From: Sulfuricurvum sp.
GTDB taxonomy: Bacteria > Campylobacterota > Campylobacteria > Campylobacterales > Sulfurimonadaceae
DNA: 64,000 bases
NCBI GenBank assembly: GCA_028714915.1
Contig: JAQTLL010000001.1
Location: forward strand, 1 to 64,000
Reading direction: 5' to 3'
The translations under genes were made by a program, and so were the position numbers. The notes under the pieces are model-generated. The model made no database searches and was not told the origin of the DNA. It saw only the letters and a list, made by a program, of their open reading frames with translations. Numbering within the stretch: position 1 is the stretch's first letter; each line of letters begins with the position of its first letter. Below are positions 8,623-16,774 of the stretch, piece after piece.

Positions 8623-10284
8623 TTAAGAATTTTGAGAAATCGGCTCAATGCCATAGCTCGCTTCTTTGTGGTGTGAAGGTAAAAAAATGCCCACAAGCCC
8701 CTTTAACCCTACCGACATAATAATATTGAATAAGAAGATCACCCATGCCAATAAAAGCATCCCTCCAAAAATTCCAGCCAAAATCATATAAGAATCAAAT
8801 TCTCCGCCAAAATACATATGACGTCGAAGCATCCCCTCCAAACCAGCCATCCCCATAAATGCACCCATTCCGATACCACCGATTAAGTGCAACCAAAAAT
8901 GGGCATTTGCAAGTTTTTGACTCCAGAGTTTTGCATTATTTGTAACCAGCGGCCACAGAACATAAACCGCACTGTAAAGAGTCATGTAAAGCCCTACAAT
9001 AATGGCGACATGGACGTGTGCACCGATAATCCATTGGGTATTATGCAATACTCGGTTCATCGCCATATCCGCTTGAATAATTCCGGCAGGAACCGCCAAA
9101 CCAAATCCGATAAGCCCGCCAAGAAGGTATTTAAGCTCATTGGTCATCTTAAGCGGTCGCGCTTTCCAAAGGGTCACAAGGGTGATAAAAAGAGCCAACC
9201 CTTGGGTCAAAAGTTCAAATGCTGTTACCATTTCACCGGAAATCAGCTTCATCATTTCAGGCTGGGCTTGATCTGCCAGAAGGTGATGTGACCACACCAT
9301 CCATGAGACTAATAGCTCTAACATTAATGCAGCACGGGCAACGTTTTCCATAAACAATTTTTGCCCCGTAATCAACGTTGCTAATAAATACCAAGATCCC
9401 GCCACATAGATTAGAACAAGTCCGTCAGCGACCAGATCCAATCCCCACCAAAACCAGTTTTTATACAGCAATGCATCCACTGCCGCCACATCCAAATGTG
9501 TACCGCCCAATTCAGCAACCAAATAGACCAAAACCAATATTCCTGCTCCAAGAATAATCAATGCATCTAAAAACGTATCGACGGTTCCTCTAAAAATCGC
9601 AACAACGGGAAGCGATAATGCCGGCTCTTTTGTATAAGGGGCTCGTCCCATTAGTCTGTACCACAGATTCAATACCCCATCAATACCAAATCCAGAGATT
9701 AAAAGCTCTTTCATTGTTTTGTTTTGGTGTACCCCGACTCGTGCAAAAATCGTTGCGTAAATGTTGTAAATAAATCCAAATGTCCCTAACATAATAAGGG
9801 CAACACCTACAATAAACACAATGCCGCCAATGGTTTTAAACTGGGTAGTATCTGCTGGAAGCGGCCAATACAAAGTATAAAGAGGGGCATAATTCCATAC
9901 AAAAGCAGCTATCCATGCCGTAGCCGTACCGATCGTAATGAGCAGCCAAACCGCATTGGCAAGCTTCACACTGTAGAGCGGTTTTTTCGTTAAATACGGC
10001 ACTAAAAATAAAAATGCCGCAAAAACAAGCTGATACGTTGAACCAAAAATACCGACAATCGGATGGACGGTCATGATGGAAAAATAATGTTCCGGCTGCC
10101 CATGAATAGGAGGAATATTCGGAACCACAGCAGCGGCTCTCATAATCATCCCCTCCAACGCCGCAAGTCCGTAAAATAAAAACGCCATAACCACAGCGCG
10201 AAGAGTAACTTTTTGCAGAGCATTTAAGCTCGTATGGTCAAATTTATTATCCGCACCGTTTATTAAGTCACTAATAAAACTCAT
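8623..10284 (-). CDS. Heme-copper oxidase superfamily subunit I, gNOR-like (Asp at a CuB ligand site)
   Basis: A 553-residue protein with about 12 or more membrane helices. It keeps His74 (low-spin heme), the His333-His334 pair of the binuclear site, and His423 and His425 (heme ligands). The position of the first CuB/FeB histidine is Asp283 (motif WWGLDLVADG), where cNOR has WVVHLWVEG and oxidases have a GHPEVY-type motif. Losing a copper histidine to an acidic residue is a mark of the nitric-oxide-reductase-like branches; as I recall it fits the gNOR group described from Campylobacterota. It overlaps the subunit II gene by ATGA. Automated annotation would probably call it a cbb3-type subunit I. 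The NO reductase role is inferred from the motif, the CuA-less partner and the FNR box. Confidence 0.75.
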   Translation of the reverse strand: MSFISDLINGADNKFDHTSLNALQKVTLRAVVMAFLFYGLAALEGMIMRAAAVVPNIPPIHGQPEHYFSIMTVHPIVGIFGSTYQLVFAAFLFLVPYLTKKPLYSVKLANAVWLLITIGTATAWIAAFVWNYAPLYTLYWPLPADTTQFKTIGGIVFIVGVALIMLGTFGFIYNIYATIFARVGVHQNKTMKELLISGFGIDGVLNLWYRLMGRAPYTKEPALSLPVVAIFRGTVDTFLDALIILGAGILVLVYLVAELGGTHLDVAAVDALLYKNWFWWGLDLVADGLVLIYVAGSWYLLATLITGQKLFMENVARAALMLELLVSWMVWSHHLLADQAQPEMMKLISGEMVTAFELLTQGLALFITLVTLWKARPLKMTNELKYLLGGLIGFGLAVPAGIIQADMAMNRVLHNTQWIIGAHVHVAIIVGLYMTLYSAVYVLWPLVTNNAKLWSQKLANAHFWLHLIGGIGMGAFMGMAGLEGMLRRHMYFGGEFDSYMILAGIFGGMLLLAWVIFLFNIIMSVGLKGLVGIFLPSHHKEASYGIEPISQNS

Positions 10285-10871
10285 TTCATCCCCCCTGTTA
10301 ATCCTATTTTTTCATTGCACCCTCGAACCTCAACAGCATTTTTAATATTCATACTGTTTCCTCGCGGTCCTGAGTATTCGGTTGACATCAGATTGTAAAC
10401 ACCATTGCGATTAAATGTCCACAAAATATCGTTTTTACTTCCTGGATTTACCTGCATTTGCATCACCATGGTATTATCTTGACGAAAGAGTCCAAATCCG
10501 TACACCAGATCATTACTGACGACATCAAACATTACCTGATCGCCACAATTGATAACCATTTTTTCATCCGGCAATGTAAATACGTGTTTCTCAGCAGTAA
10601 TGTGAAAAATCTTATCGGGTGTAACGTGATGACGATTAATATCTTGAGCAACCCATGGGACACTATTGTACGTAAACATATGATGTCCAACCCCAGCTAC
10701 TACCAAAAAACCAACAAATCCGTAAAAGGGTATTCTTATCATTGGTTCAGCTTTTTTTTCTCGTGTTAGGTTATATCCAAACCATGCAATTACTGAAATT
10801 ATCAGCATAGAATAAATGGTATATGCTACCCAGTGGAATGACAACAATTCAAGCGAATCTGAAAACGTCAT
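10281..10871 (-). CDS. Cytochrome oxidase subunit II-like cupredoxin lacking CuA ligands
   Basis: A 196-residue protein with two N-terminal membrane helices (about 15-35 and 47-65) and a periplasmic cupredoxin domain. Where CuA subunits have a His in a DVIHGF-type motif, this one has Tyr (DLVYGF). Where they have the Cys-x3-Cys-x3-His-x2-Met loop, it reads STEYSGPRGNSM, so both Cys and the His are replaced and only Met remains. It therefore cannot bind a normal CuA centre, and electrons must enter subunit I another way. The ATG follows an AAGGAG ribosome binding site, and the gene is first in the two-gene operon downstream of an FNR-type site. Confidence 0.75.
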   Translation of the reverse strand: MTFSDSLELLSFHWVAYTIYSMLIISVIAWFGYNLTREKKAEPMIRIPFYGFVGFLVVAGVGHHMFTYNSVPWVAQDINRHHVTPDKIFHITAEKHVFTLPDEKMVINCGDQVMFDVVSNDLVYGFGLFRQDNTMVMQMQVNPGSKNDILWTFNRNGVYNLMSTEYSGPRGNSMNIKNAVEVRGCNEKIGLTGGMK

Positions 10872-10907
10872 CGTAATGATCTCCTTAAAGTATGAAATTA
10901 AGAGAGT

Positions 10908-10950
10908 ATTTTAGAGGACTGCATAGGGAGAAATTGTTGATACATATCAA
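10908..10950 (-). promoter_or_regulatory. FNR/DNR-type box and -10 element
   Basis: TTGAT-N4-ATCAA at 10937-10950 is a perfect FNR/CRP-family half-site pair, within an 8+8 inverted repeat spanning 10935-10952. A -10 candidate TAAAAT (complement of 10908-10913) places the start near 10902, which centres the box about 41.5 bases upstream, the class II activator position. The target is the NOR-like oxidase operon. Whether an oxygen-sensing FNR or an NO-sensing DNR-like protein binds cannot be told from the sequence. Confidence 0.7.
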
Positions 10951-10965
10951 CATAAAATAAAAATG

Positions 10966-11006
10966 ATGCATTTTAATTGTATAAAATATATACAATTAAA
11001 ATGCAT
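10966..11006 (-). terminator. Perfect 18-bp inverted repeat, possible terminator of the pigment cluster
   Basis: Two perfectly complementary 18-base arms (10966-10983 and 10989-11006) are separated by five bases. On the minus strand the hairpin follows the last pigment gene (stop at 11122) and is followed by a T-rich run. The stem is AT-rich, so termination may be weak; an operator is an alternative. Confidence 0.45.
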
Positions 11007-11121
11007 ATATAGTTCAAATTGTACACATATTAATCAAAGAAAAAATAGGCTTCTAAAATATTTTGTTAAGGAAGTTGTTATACAGAGGCTTGTGGTATAA
11101 AAGACGTTTAAGGAGAAGCGG

Positions 11122-11772
11122 CTAAATCTCAATGGCGATAATAGCCTCGCCACTTTTAGCCTCACGCAGTTTTTCAACAATTTCCAGCATCGACCAAATA
11201 CTCGGGGAATATCCGGCATACTTTTTGCCTTCCAAGATGACAGTCGGCTCTTTTGTCGTATGACGCACCCGCAATGCTACACCGCACTCTTTTAGTGTTA
11301 TACCGCAACGGTTAAGTTCAGAAACACGTTCAAAATCAACAGAATCACTGACGATAAGAAGTAACGTATCATAAGAAAGCGATTTAACCGCACCCACTTT
11401 TAAGACCGAAGTAGACGTTGCATGTAAATCACTCACTGTCGTAATATAGCCCTTATTTTCTCCTACGATAGAGAGATATGATGCAGGAGTATTATGAACT
11501 GAGTTTTGAAATGCTGTAGGGCTCACTGTCTCATTTATGGCAATACAACGGAGAATATCAAAAGTTTCACCTACCTCTCCATACGCATTTCCGATAACGA
11601 CAGGAGAGGTAAAATCACCGATTTGATCGGTCAAATAAAGGGAAATACGGGCGTTGCGCGTTAATCGTCTGCGCAACATCATATCGCTTACCACTCTCTT
11701 CTCATTTAATGCCGTACATTTTTGGCTATCTTCAACGGTGGCGAAGCCAAGTATTTCTAAATTAATCTGCAT
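11122..11772 (-). CDS. Beta-ketoacyl synthase chain-length-factor-like protein (ApeC-like)
   Basis: A 216-residue protein resembling the short ketosynthase-like chain-length factors of aryl polyene clusters (beta-ketoacyl synthase N-terminal-like family). It lacks a full thiolase fold and a Cys-His-His triad. It overlaps the preceding ketosynthase gene by 11 bases, as expected for a KS-CLF heterodimer whose partner sets polyene length. It is the last gene of the pigment cluster. The assignment rests on size, position and overall similarity. Confidence 0.7.
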   Translation of the reverse strand: MQINLEILGFATVEDSQKCTALNEKRVVSDMMLRRRLTRNARISLYLTDQIGDFTSPVVIGNAYGEVGETFDILRCIAINETVSPTAFQNSVHNTPASYLSIVGENKGYITTVSDLHATSTSVLKVGAVKSLSYDTLLLIVSDSVDFERVSELNRCGITLKECGVALRVRHTTKEPTVILEGKKYAGYSPSIWSMLEIVEKLREAKSGEAIIAIEI

Positions 11773-12880
11773 GAACTTTTCCTAAAACAAGTGAAGCGTT
11801 ACCGCCGCCAAAACCGAAGGCATTCGAAAGAACATAGTTCACCTCTATCTTTGTTGCTTCTAAAGGGTGAGAAAGGATTGTATTCACTGGGGTTTTGAGA
11901 TTCACGCACGGAGGAATGATGTTATGCACAATACTCATGGCACTGATTGCCGCTTCCAACGCACCGCATGCCCCCAAGGTATGTCCCGTAACCGCTTTAG
12001 TGGAAACAACAAATGGCTTTGATCCAAAAATCTTTTCAATCGAGACACTCTCAATCTCATCATTAGCAACCGTCCCTGTCCCATGGGCATTAATATAATC
12101 GATTTTAGAAGCTTCCAACCCTGCTTTTTCCAGGGCTTGATTCATGGCCGCCATTGCCCCTTCTCCTTGCGGATGCGGATGAGTGATATTGTAAGCATCG
12201 GAACTTACCCCGCATCCCATGATTTCAACACACTCAGGTGTCTTTGAAGAAGAAAGAGCCAATACCGCTATCCCCTCCGCTACGTTGATCCCATTGCGTT
12301 CCACATCAAAAGGGCGCGTGGGAGAATGTGAAGCAATCCCTAGTCTGTCAAAACCATTGACTGCCGAACGGCTCAGCTCATCCGCACCAATGACGACTAC
12401 GGTTTTATAAAGCTCACGAGATATTAAATCGTAAGCAAAATCAAGGGCAATAGAGCTGCTCGTACATGCAGTTGAAAAGGACAATGCCGATTTAAACCCG
12501 AATTTTTGACATACTTCATCAGCAATGGCACGGATAGAGAGTTCTTCAACCGTAATGCCTTTCAGGCTTCCCTCACCAAAAAATGTCTTCTCAGCCCGGC
12601 ACATCCCTCCCACTGAAGAGCCTACTAAAACTATCGTTTCACTGGGGATTAACCAAGGAGTTTTACTAAGAAGCAACGCTACATTCTCCTCTAAAAGAGC
12701 AAAAAAATCACGTTCGCTTGGAATTTTTCCCAAGGGCATAGATTGTCCCTCAACATACCCTTCTTGTAATGTGATAGCTGAGTTTCCACGAAGCAATGTC
12801 TCAAAAATTTCTTCGATGGTTACTCCTGCCGCACAGGCACAACTAAAAGCATTTAGGTAAACGCTATTCACTCGTTTCAT
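11762..12880 (-). CDS. Beta-ketoacyl-ACP synthase (aryl polyene ketosynthase, ApeO-like)
   Basis: A FabF-type ketosynthase of about 372 residues. Visible motifs are the active-site cysteine (TACTSS), the first histidine (NAHGTGT) and the second histidine (KAVTGHTLGACG). The start at 12880 gives an ATGA overlap with the upstream gene and begins MKRVNSVY; an upstream extension of 17 codons lies inside that gene and is disfavoured. It is paired with the chain-length-factor-like gene downstream and is probably the polyene-extending condensing enzyme. Confidence 0.85.
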   Translation of the reverse strand: MKRVNSVYLNAFSCACAAGVTIEEIFETLLRGNSAITLQEGYVEGQSMPLGKIPSERDFFALLEENVALLLSKTPWLIPSETIVLVGSSVGGMCRAEKTFFGEGSLKGITVEELSIRAIADEVCQKFGFKSALSFSTACTSSSIALDFAYDLISRELYKTVVVIGADELSRSAVNGFDRLGIASHSPTRPFDVERNGINVAEGIAVLALSSSKTPECVEIMGCGVSSDAYNITHPHPQGEGAMAAMNQALEKAGLEASKIDYINAHGTGTVANDEIESVSIEKIFGSKPFVVSTKAVTGHTLGACGALEAAISAMSIVHNIIPPCVNLKTPVNTILSHPLEATKIEVNYVLSNAFGFGGGNASLVLGKVHAD

Positions 12881-13866
12881 AATTTTAATCCTTTTAAAAA
12901 ACGATACACTTTCTCTTCGGCATCCATACACTCTTGAAGCTTTTGAGCAATCTCTTCAACAAAATACTCTTTCCCTTTGCACGCACCAGAGCACGAAAGG
13001 GCAAAAAGTCTCCACTTATCTCCCACTTCCCCCATCATAGAGGATGCGGTTTTAAGTTCATCGCGCCCTAACACCTCCGCACATTCAGACAAAAAAGCGG
13101 CATACATCAGACGAAATCCGCCGCCACCCGTCCCTATCTCCTCTTGCATCCGGATAATATGCCCCAAATACAAAGAAGCATACCGTTTGTGCGGATGATT
13201 AGGAAGTTTCAAGATAGCACGTTTCATCATCCCGATACCGCGTAATCCTACCCATGGGAAAGGGGTATAAAGCATCATATTGCAGGTTCGGTTGATCGCT
13301 TTTTTGACAGCTTTTGCCAAATCAATTTTTTCAGGGATTTTCTCTATCGTATAACACGCACCCTTGGGGGCAAATACACCTCGGGCAAAACGGGCTTTAT
13401 CCAGCGCATTCCACTCTACTTCTACAGAATGCTCGAACACCGAATCGCTGATCAAAAAGCCCGTATCATTTTTCCCATATACCAGTAAATTATGGGCATT
13501 AAAATGAAATCGCATCTCAGGAGGGAAATAAGGGAGATAATAGACCGATGTTTGAAGCCCCACGAGTTTACCCTCATCGAGCATTTTAATCAAATCTTCC
13601 CGCGCACTTTGAGGATTGGAATATTTTTTGATTTTTACACCCAGACCCAGTCTTTTTTCTACTGTTTTGAGAATACTTTTCGGAGGCATTCGGTATGCGA
13701 CAAGAGGCATTCCATCGATTTTAACAATGGGCAAATAGGCAAAGGTCAACCCGTTTCCAATTCCAAAGACCATCGCCTCACTGATGGGATACCCTGCGTG
13801 TGTAAGGAGTGATGAAACGACACCACTCTCGCAGTGTGCCGCATGGCTATGTACAAATGATTCCAT
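12877..13866 (-). CDS. BtrH-like N-terminal domain protein
   Basis: A 329-residue protein similar to the butirosin BtrH N-terminal / DUF4872 family, which resembles C39 cysteine peptidases and includes acyl or amide transferases. A candidate Cys12 follows His11, and a candidate His125 lies in AHNLLVYG. It sits between the DarB-side genes and a ketosynthase, with TAATG and ATGA junctions, so it belongs to the pigment operon. BtrH moves an acyl group from an ACP to an amine. By analogy this protein could transfer the polyene acyl chain from its ACP to an acceptor, which would fit ester formation in a flexirubin. That role is inference. Confidence 0.65.
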   Translation of the reverse strand: MESFVHSHAAHCESGVVSSLLTHAGYPISEAMVFGIGNGLTFAYLPIVKIDGMPLVAYRMPPKSILKTVEKRLGLGVKIKKYSNPQSAREDLIKMLDEGKLVGLQTSVYYLPYFPPEMRFHFNAHNLLVYGKNDTGFLISDSVFEHSVEVEWNALDKARFARGVFAPKGACYTIEKIPEKIDLAKAVKKAINRTCNMMLYTPFPWVGLRGIGMMKRAILKLPNHPHKRYASLYLGHIIRMQEEIGTGGGGFRLMYAAFLSECAEVLGRDELKTASSMMGEVGDKWRLFALSCSGACKGKEYFVEEIAQKLQECMDAEEKVYRFLKGLKL

Positions 13867-14270
13867 TATTGAGGTTCCTTTGGGTGACGCAACTCTTCTG
13901 GCATAACATCAAGCACATCGCAATAGAGTGCAATTTTTTGGGGACTAAGGGCATTAAAAACATGGACATTGAGATGTCTCTTTACCTGCCACTGCCAAAA
14001 ACCAGTACATTGAGACAAGGTTGCAAGACTCATTCGACGGCGATACATCCAGACACCCAGTGGTGACAATTTTCCCTCTTGAAATTCCTTGTATGCTTCG
14101 ATTTCCAAACGTTGAAACTCATCTATTGCTTGCAGTGTTGCCACCTCTTCCACATTCCAACCGCTGCTTTGCATAATCTCAAATTTTCCCTCATCTGCCA
14201 CTGCGTAGAGTGCTTTTCGCCCCCCTTGATACATGGCGATGTTATCCTGTGGGGCTTCGTCTTTTTTCAT
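13866..14270 (-). CDS. Hypothetical protein with possible XRE-like helix-turn-helix fold
   Basis: A 134-residue protein I cannot assign to a named family. The second half (about 73-128) has the hydrophobic pattern of a small Cro/XRE-type helical domain ending DVMPEEL, and the first half is acidic with a YRRR segment near residue 76. It sits between darB and the BtrH-like gene with almost no spacing, which makes it part of the operon. It could be a regulator or a small structural or biosynthetic partner. No signal peptide or membrane segment is visible. Confidence 0.6.
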   Translation of the reverse strand: MKKDEAPQDNIAMYQGGRKALYAVADEGKFEIMQSSGWNVEEVATLQAIDEFQRLEIEAYKEFQEGKLSPLGVWMYRRRMSLATLSQCTGFWQWQVKRHLNVHVFNALSPQKIALYCDVLDVMPEELRHPKEPQ

Positions 14271-15413
14271 CTACATCACCTCAAGCAACATAAAGGCTGT
14301 TGAAAAACGTCCGCTCTCTGGAATAAAACAGAGGATTTTTTCACCGATTTGAAGCTTGCCGGAATTAAAAAGCTCTTCAAGAATGATGTAAATCGAAGCG
14401 CTCCCCGTGTTCCCTTTTTGGGTCAAATTGGTAAACCATTTTTCGCTCGGTATAGCAAAACCAATATTTTCCAATCCTAAAGCCATCTTGTCACGAAAAT
14501 ACTCTGAGGAGTAATGGGGCAAAAAATAATCAATCTCGCTTGCTCTCAGATTTCGTTTTTTCATAATCGTTTGAAGCGGTTTTTCGACCGTGTAATGGAC
14601 AATATTTTCATTCAGAAGTTTAACGTCTTGCTCGACGGCAAAAACTGTTTTTTCACGCCAAAGAGAGGGGTCAAGTTCTCTCCACGGCTGATATTTTCCC
14701 TCATTGTCTTGAAGTGCTCCGCTCACCATACATGTCGGCATTTCACCTGCATACGAGAGTATATCCATCCACTGGATTTTCAGTGATTGCCCTTTTGGAT
14801 TTGGGGTATTTTGTAACAATGCACACCCTGCTCCATCAGAGAGCATCCAGCGTAAAAAATCTTTTCCAAAGGCGATTTCGGGACGTTTTTCAATATTCTG
14901 TACTTCGTCAGATTCATCCGTAAACATCTGAGCCCTCATCACCATGGACGCAATTTCAGAACCCGTTGATACTGCGCTCGTATGCTCTCCGGATGCAATT
15001 GTCATATAGGCATATTTCATCGCCGTGATACCACTGAGGCAAATTCCCGACGTAGCAATCGCCTCGCACTCATGAAGACCAAGCTCACCTTGCGTCATAA
15101 GAGCATGATTGGGCATTAGATGATCGGGAGAAGTCGTACCGCATGCCAAACATCCAATCTCATCCAAGCTAAAAGTCTCATCTTCCAATGCGCGAATCGC
15201 CGCAGCTGTCATAGATGCATTGGTAAAAAGGGGTTGTCGTGTCTTTGGATCGAGAACATAATGGCGAGTTTTAATACCGTTGCTTCGTAAAACAATATTT
15301 TTGGCACGTGATTTTACACCACCGATCATCCCCAAAACGTCTTCTATCTGATCATTATTTACTGGTTCATTGGGTAAAAATGCGGTCATTTTCGTAATAT
15401 ATACATTGTTCAT
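14271..15413 (-). CDS. KAS III-like ketosynthase DarB (dialkylresorcinol synthesis)
   Basis: A 380-residue FabH-like enzyme. The active-site cysteine is Cys125 (TSGICLSG), with His300 (FLPHYSS) and Asn335 (KGNTGSAS) completing a Cys-His-Asn triad. It lies directly downstream of darA, the usual pair for 2,5-dialkylresorcinol synthesis. In that route DarB condenses two acyl thioesters to a cyclohexanedione and DarA aromatises it to the resorcinol. With the aryl polyene genes around it, the product is expected to be the alcohol half of a flexirubin-like ester. Confidence 0.8.
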   Translation of the reverse strand: MNNVYITKMTAFLPNEPVNNDQIEDVLGMIGGVKSRAKNIVLRSNGIKTRHYVLDPKTRQPLFTNASMTAAAIRALEDETFSLDEIGCLACGTTSPDHLMPNHALMTQGELGLHECEAIATSGICLSGITAMKYAYMTIASGEHTSAVSTGSEIASMVMRAQMFTDESDEVQNIEKRPEIAFGKDFLRWMLSDGAGCALLQNTPNPKGQSLKIQWMDILSYAGEMPTCMVSGALQDNEGKYQPWRELDPSLWREKTVFAVEQDVKLLNENIVHYTVEKPLQTIMKKRNLRASEIDYFLPHYSSEYFRDKMALGLENIGFAIPSEKWFTNLTQKGNTGSASIYIILEELFNSGKLQIGEKILCFIPESGRFSTAFMLLEVM

Positions 15414-15425
15414 ACTGTGTTAAAC

Positions 15426-16346
15426 CTATCTGCCTGAAGGAGCTTCTATACTTTGTATTATTTTATCCATTTTTCCTTTAAATAAACGTCTAATAATACT
15501 TTGTAATGCCATATTTAGGGGAACAACACTTACTATTAACGTTATTAAAAAAAGAACATAGATCCCCAGTATCGGCCGCCTGCTCCATGAACCTCTTTTG
15601 CCAAACAGCCTAATAAGCTTACCCCAAATCCGAAAACTCCGCTTCCCTATCTTTTCCGAAGCAATAAAGCGAGGATCAACACACACCGCACCCAAGCCGT
15701 GCAACATCGGAGCATTCTCTACTTCTTTATTGCTTGCAAGTCCTTTTACAATCGCTTCCCCAAAACGGGTGCTTTTTTGAATAACATCCTGCGAAATACC
15801 CGCTGCCGACAATCCCAAAAATGCATTTCGTTTTCCGGTAAGCATCCATCGTGGCGTAGTGATAAAACTCTCCAAGGGACCGCTTTGGTCGCTTAGAACG
15901 ACATTATCAATAAGACGTGCATCACAAGATGCCAAAAGCTCTTTCATACTCTTTTGCGCTTCTATCCACATATTACGGCACGCTATTACGGTAATAACAG
16001 GTTTATTATTTAAAATAATTTTTGCTTGATCGGATGTCATAAAAGCACTCATGGGCAACGAGGGAGAAAGAAACCACGGCTGATACCCCACAATAATCAG
16101 ATCAAAATTTTCAGGATCACGAAGCTCATAAGGGGCATTAGGAAGCGCATCGCAATAAACCGATTCAGGAAACGCATCAAAGAAATTCCAAAAAGACCAT
16201 GGAAAAGCAAAATCTTCACTAGGGCATAATGGCAACATTGTCAGCTCAACCGCATCACAAATCACCAAAGGCTCTAACATTGCGGTGAGAACATTTTTCA
16301 ATTGCCCACTTTGTGAATAATAGACGACCAGAACCCGTTTGGACAT
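15426..16346 (-). CDS. Dialkylresorcinol condensing enzyme DarA
   Basis: A 306-residue protein starting with a flavodoxin-like fold (VLVVYYSQSGQ at residues 4-14, a phosphate-binding type loop) and ending in a hydrophobic segment (about 256-280), so it is probably attached to the inner membrane. This architecture and its place next to the KAS III-like gene match DarA, which acts with DarB as the aromatase in dialkylresorcinol formation. The ATG at 16346 follows a GAGG ribosome binding site. It is divergent from the hotdog gene at 16410. Confidence 0.85.
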   Translation of the reverse strand: MSKRVLVVYYSQSGQLKNVLTAMLEPLVICDAVELTMLPLCPSEDFAFPWSFWNFFDAFPESVYCDALPNAPYELRDPENFDLIIVGYQPWFLSPSLPMSAFMTSDQAKIILNNKPVITVIACRNMWIEAQKSMKELLASCDARLIDNVVLSDQSGPLESFITTPRWMLTGKRNAFLGLSAAGISQDVIQKSTRFGEAIVKGLASNKEVENAPMLHGLGAVCVDPRFIASEKIGKRSFRIWGKLIRLFGKRGSWSRRPILGIYVLFLITLIVSVVPLNMALQSIIRRLFKGKMDKIIQSIEAPSGR

Positions 16347-16409
16347 TGCAATACCTCGTATTTAAGTAAGTTTATTCTACCATTTCTCTAAAAAATCAGG
16401 ATTCATTTT

Positions 16410-16772
16410 ATGAACAGCCGCTTACCCCACAAAGAACCCCTCATTTTTATCGGGCAACTTTTAAACCAAAATAAGACACAAGTGACGTTTGAAACCCATT
16501 TTCCCCTCACACCAACGCTTGCAATGTTTTGCGAAGCAGCTGCTCAGGGGACGAGCTTTTTTCCCCTTTCTCCTAACTGTAATACCGGAGTGGTCTCATC
16601 TTTTCGAAATATCAAACTTCTTAGCAAGAATGATGTTCTTCATTTTGACACTACCGTCACCCTCAAACATTCATATAATGATTCCTATCTTTTTGAATTT
16701 AATGCCAGCTCTACTACCTCACAAAACAGTGTTGCAACGGGTGAAATTGCGGTGTTTTATACGTCACTATAA
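16410..16772 (+). CDS. Hotdog-fold 3-hydroxyacyl-ACP dehydratase (ApeP-like)
   Basis: A 120-residue protein of the single-hotdog dehydratase type. The LPHKEPLIFI start resembles the entry helix of ApeP/FabZ-like dehydratases, and residues 39-49 contain a CEAAAQG segment typical of the central hotdog helix. It would remove water from 3-hydroxyacyl-ACP to form polyene double bonds. It is one of only two plus-strand genes in the pigment cluster. Its stop lies two bases from the end of hsdR, which marks one edge of the restriction-modification block. Confidence 0.7.
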   Translation: MNSRLPHKEPLIFIGQLLNQNKTQVTFETHFPLTPTLAMFCEAAAQGTSFFPLSPNCNTGVVSSFRNIKLLSKNDVLHFDTTVTLKHSYNDSYLFEFNASSTTSQNSVATGEIAVFYTSL

Positions 16773-16774
16773 AA

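Noticed and set aside
8887..9291. Plus-strand frame inside the NOR-like subunit I gene
   Set aside because: It is an antisense shadow with no recognised domain or ribosome binding site.
12881..12931. Upstream extension of the ketosynthase at 11762
   Set aside because: It lies inside the BtrH-like gene; the ATG at 12880 gives a normal ATGA junction.
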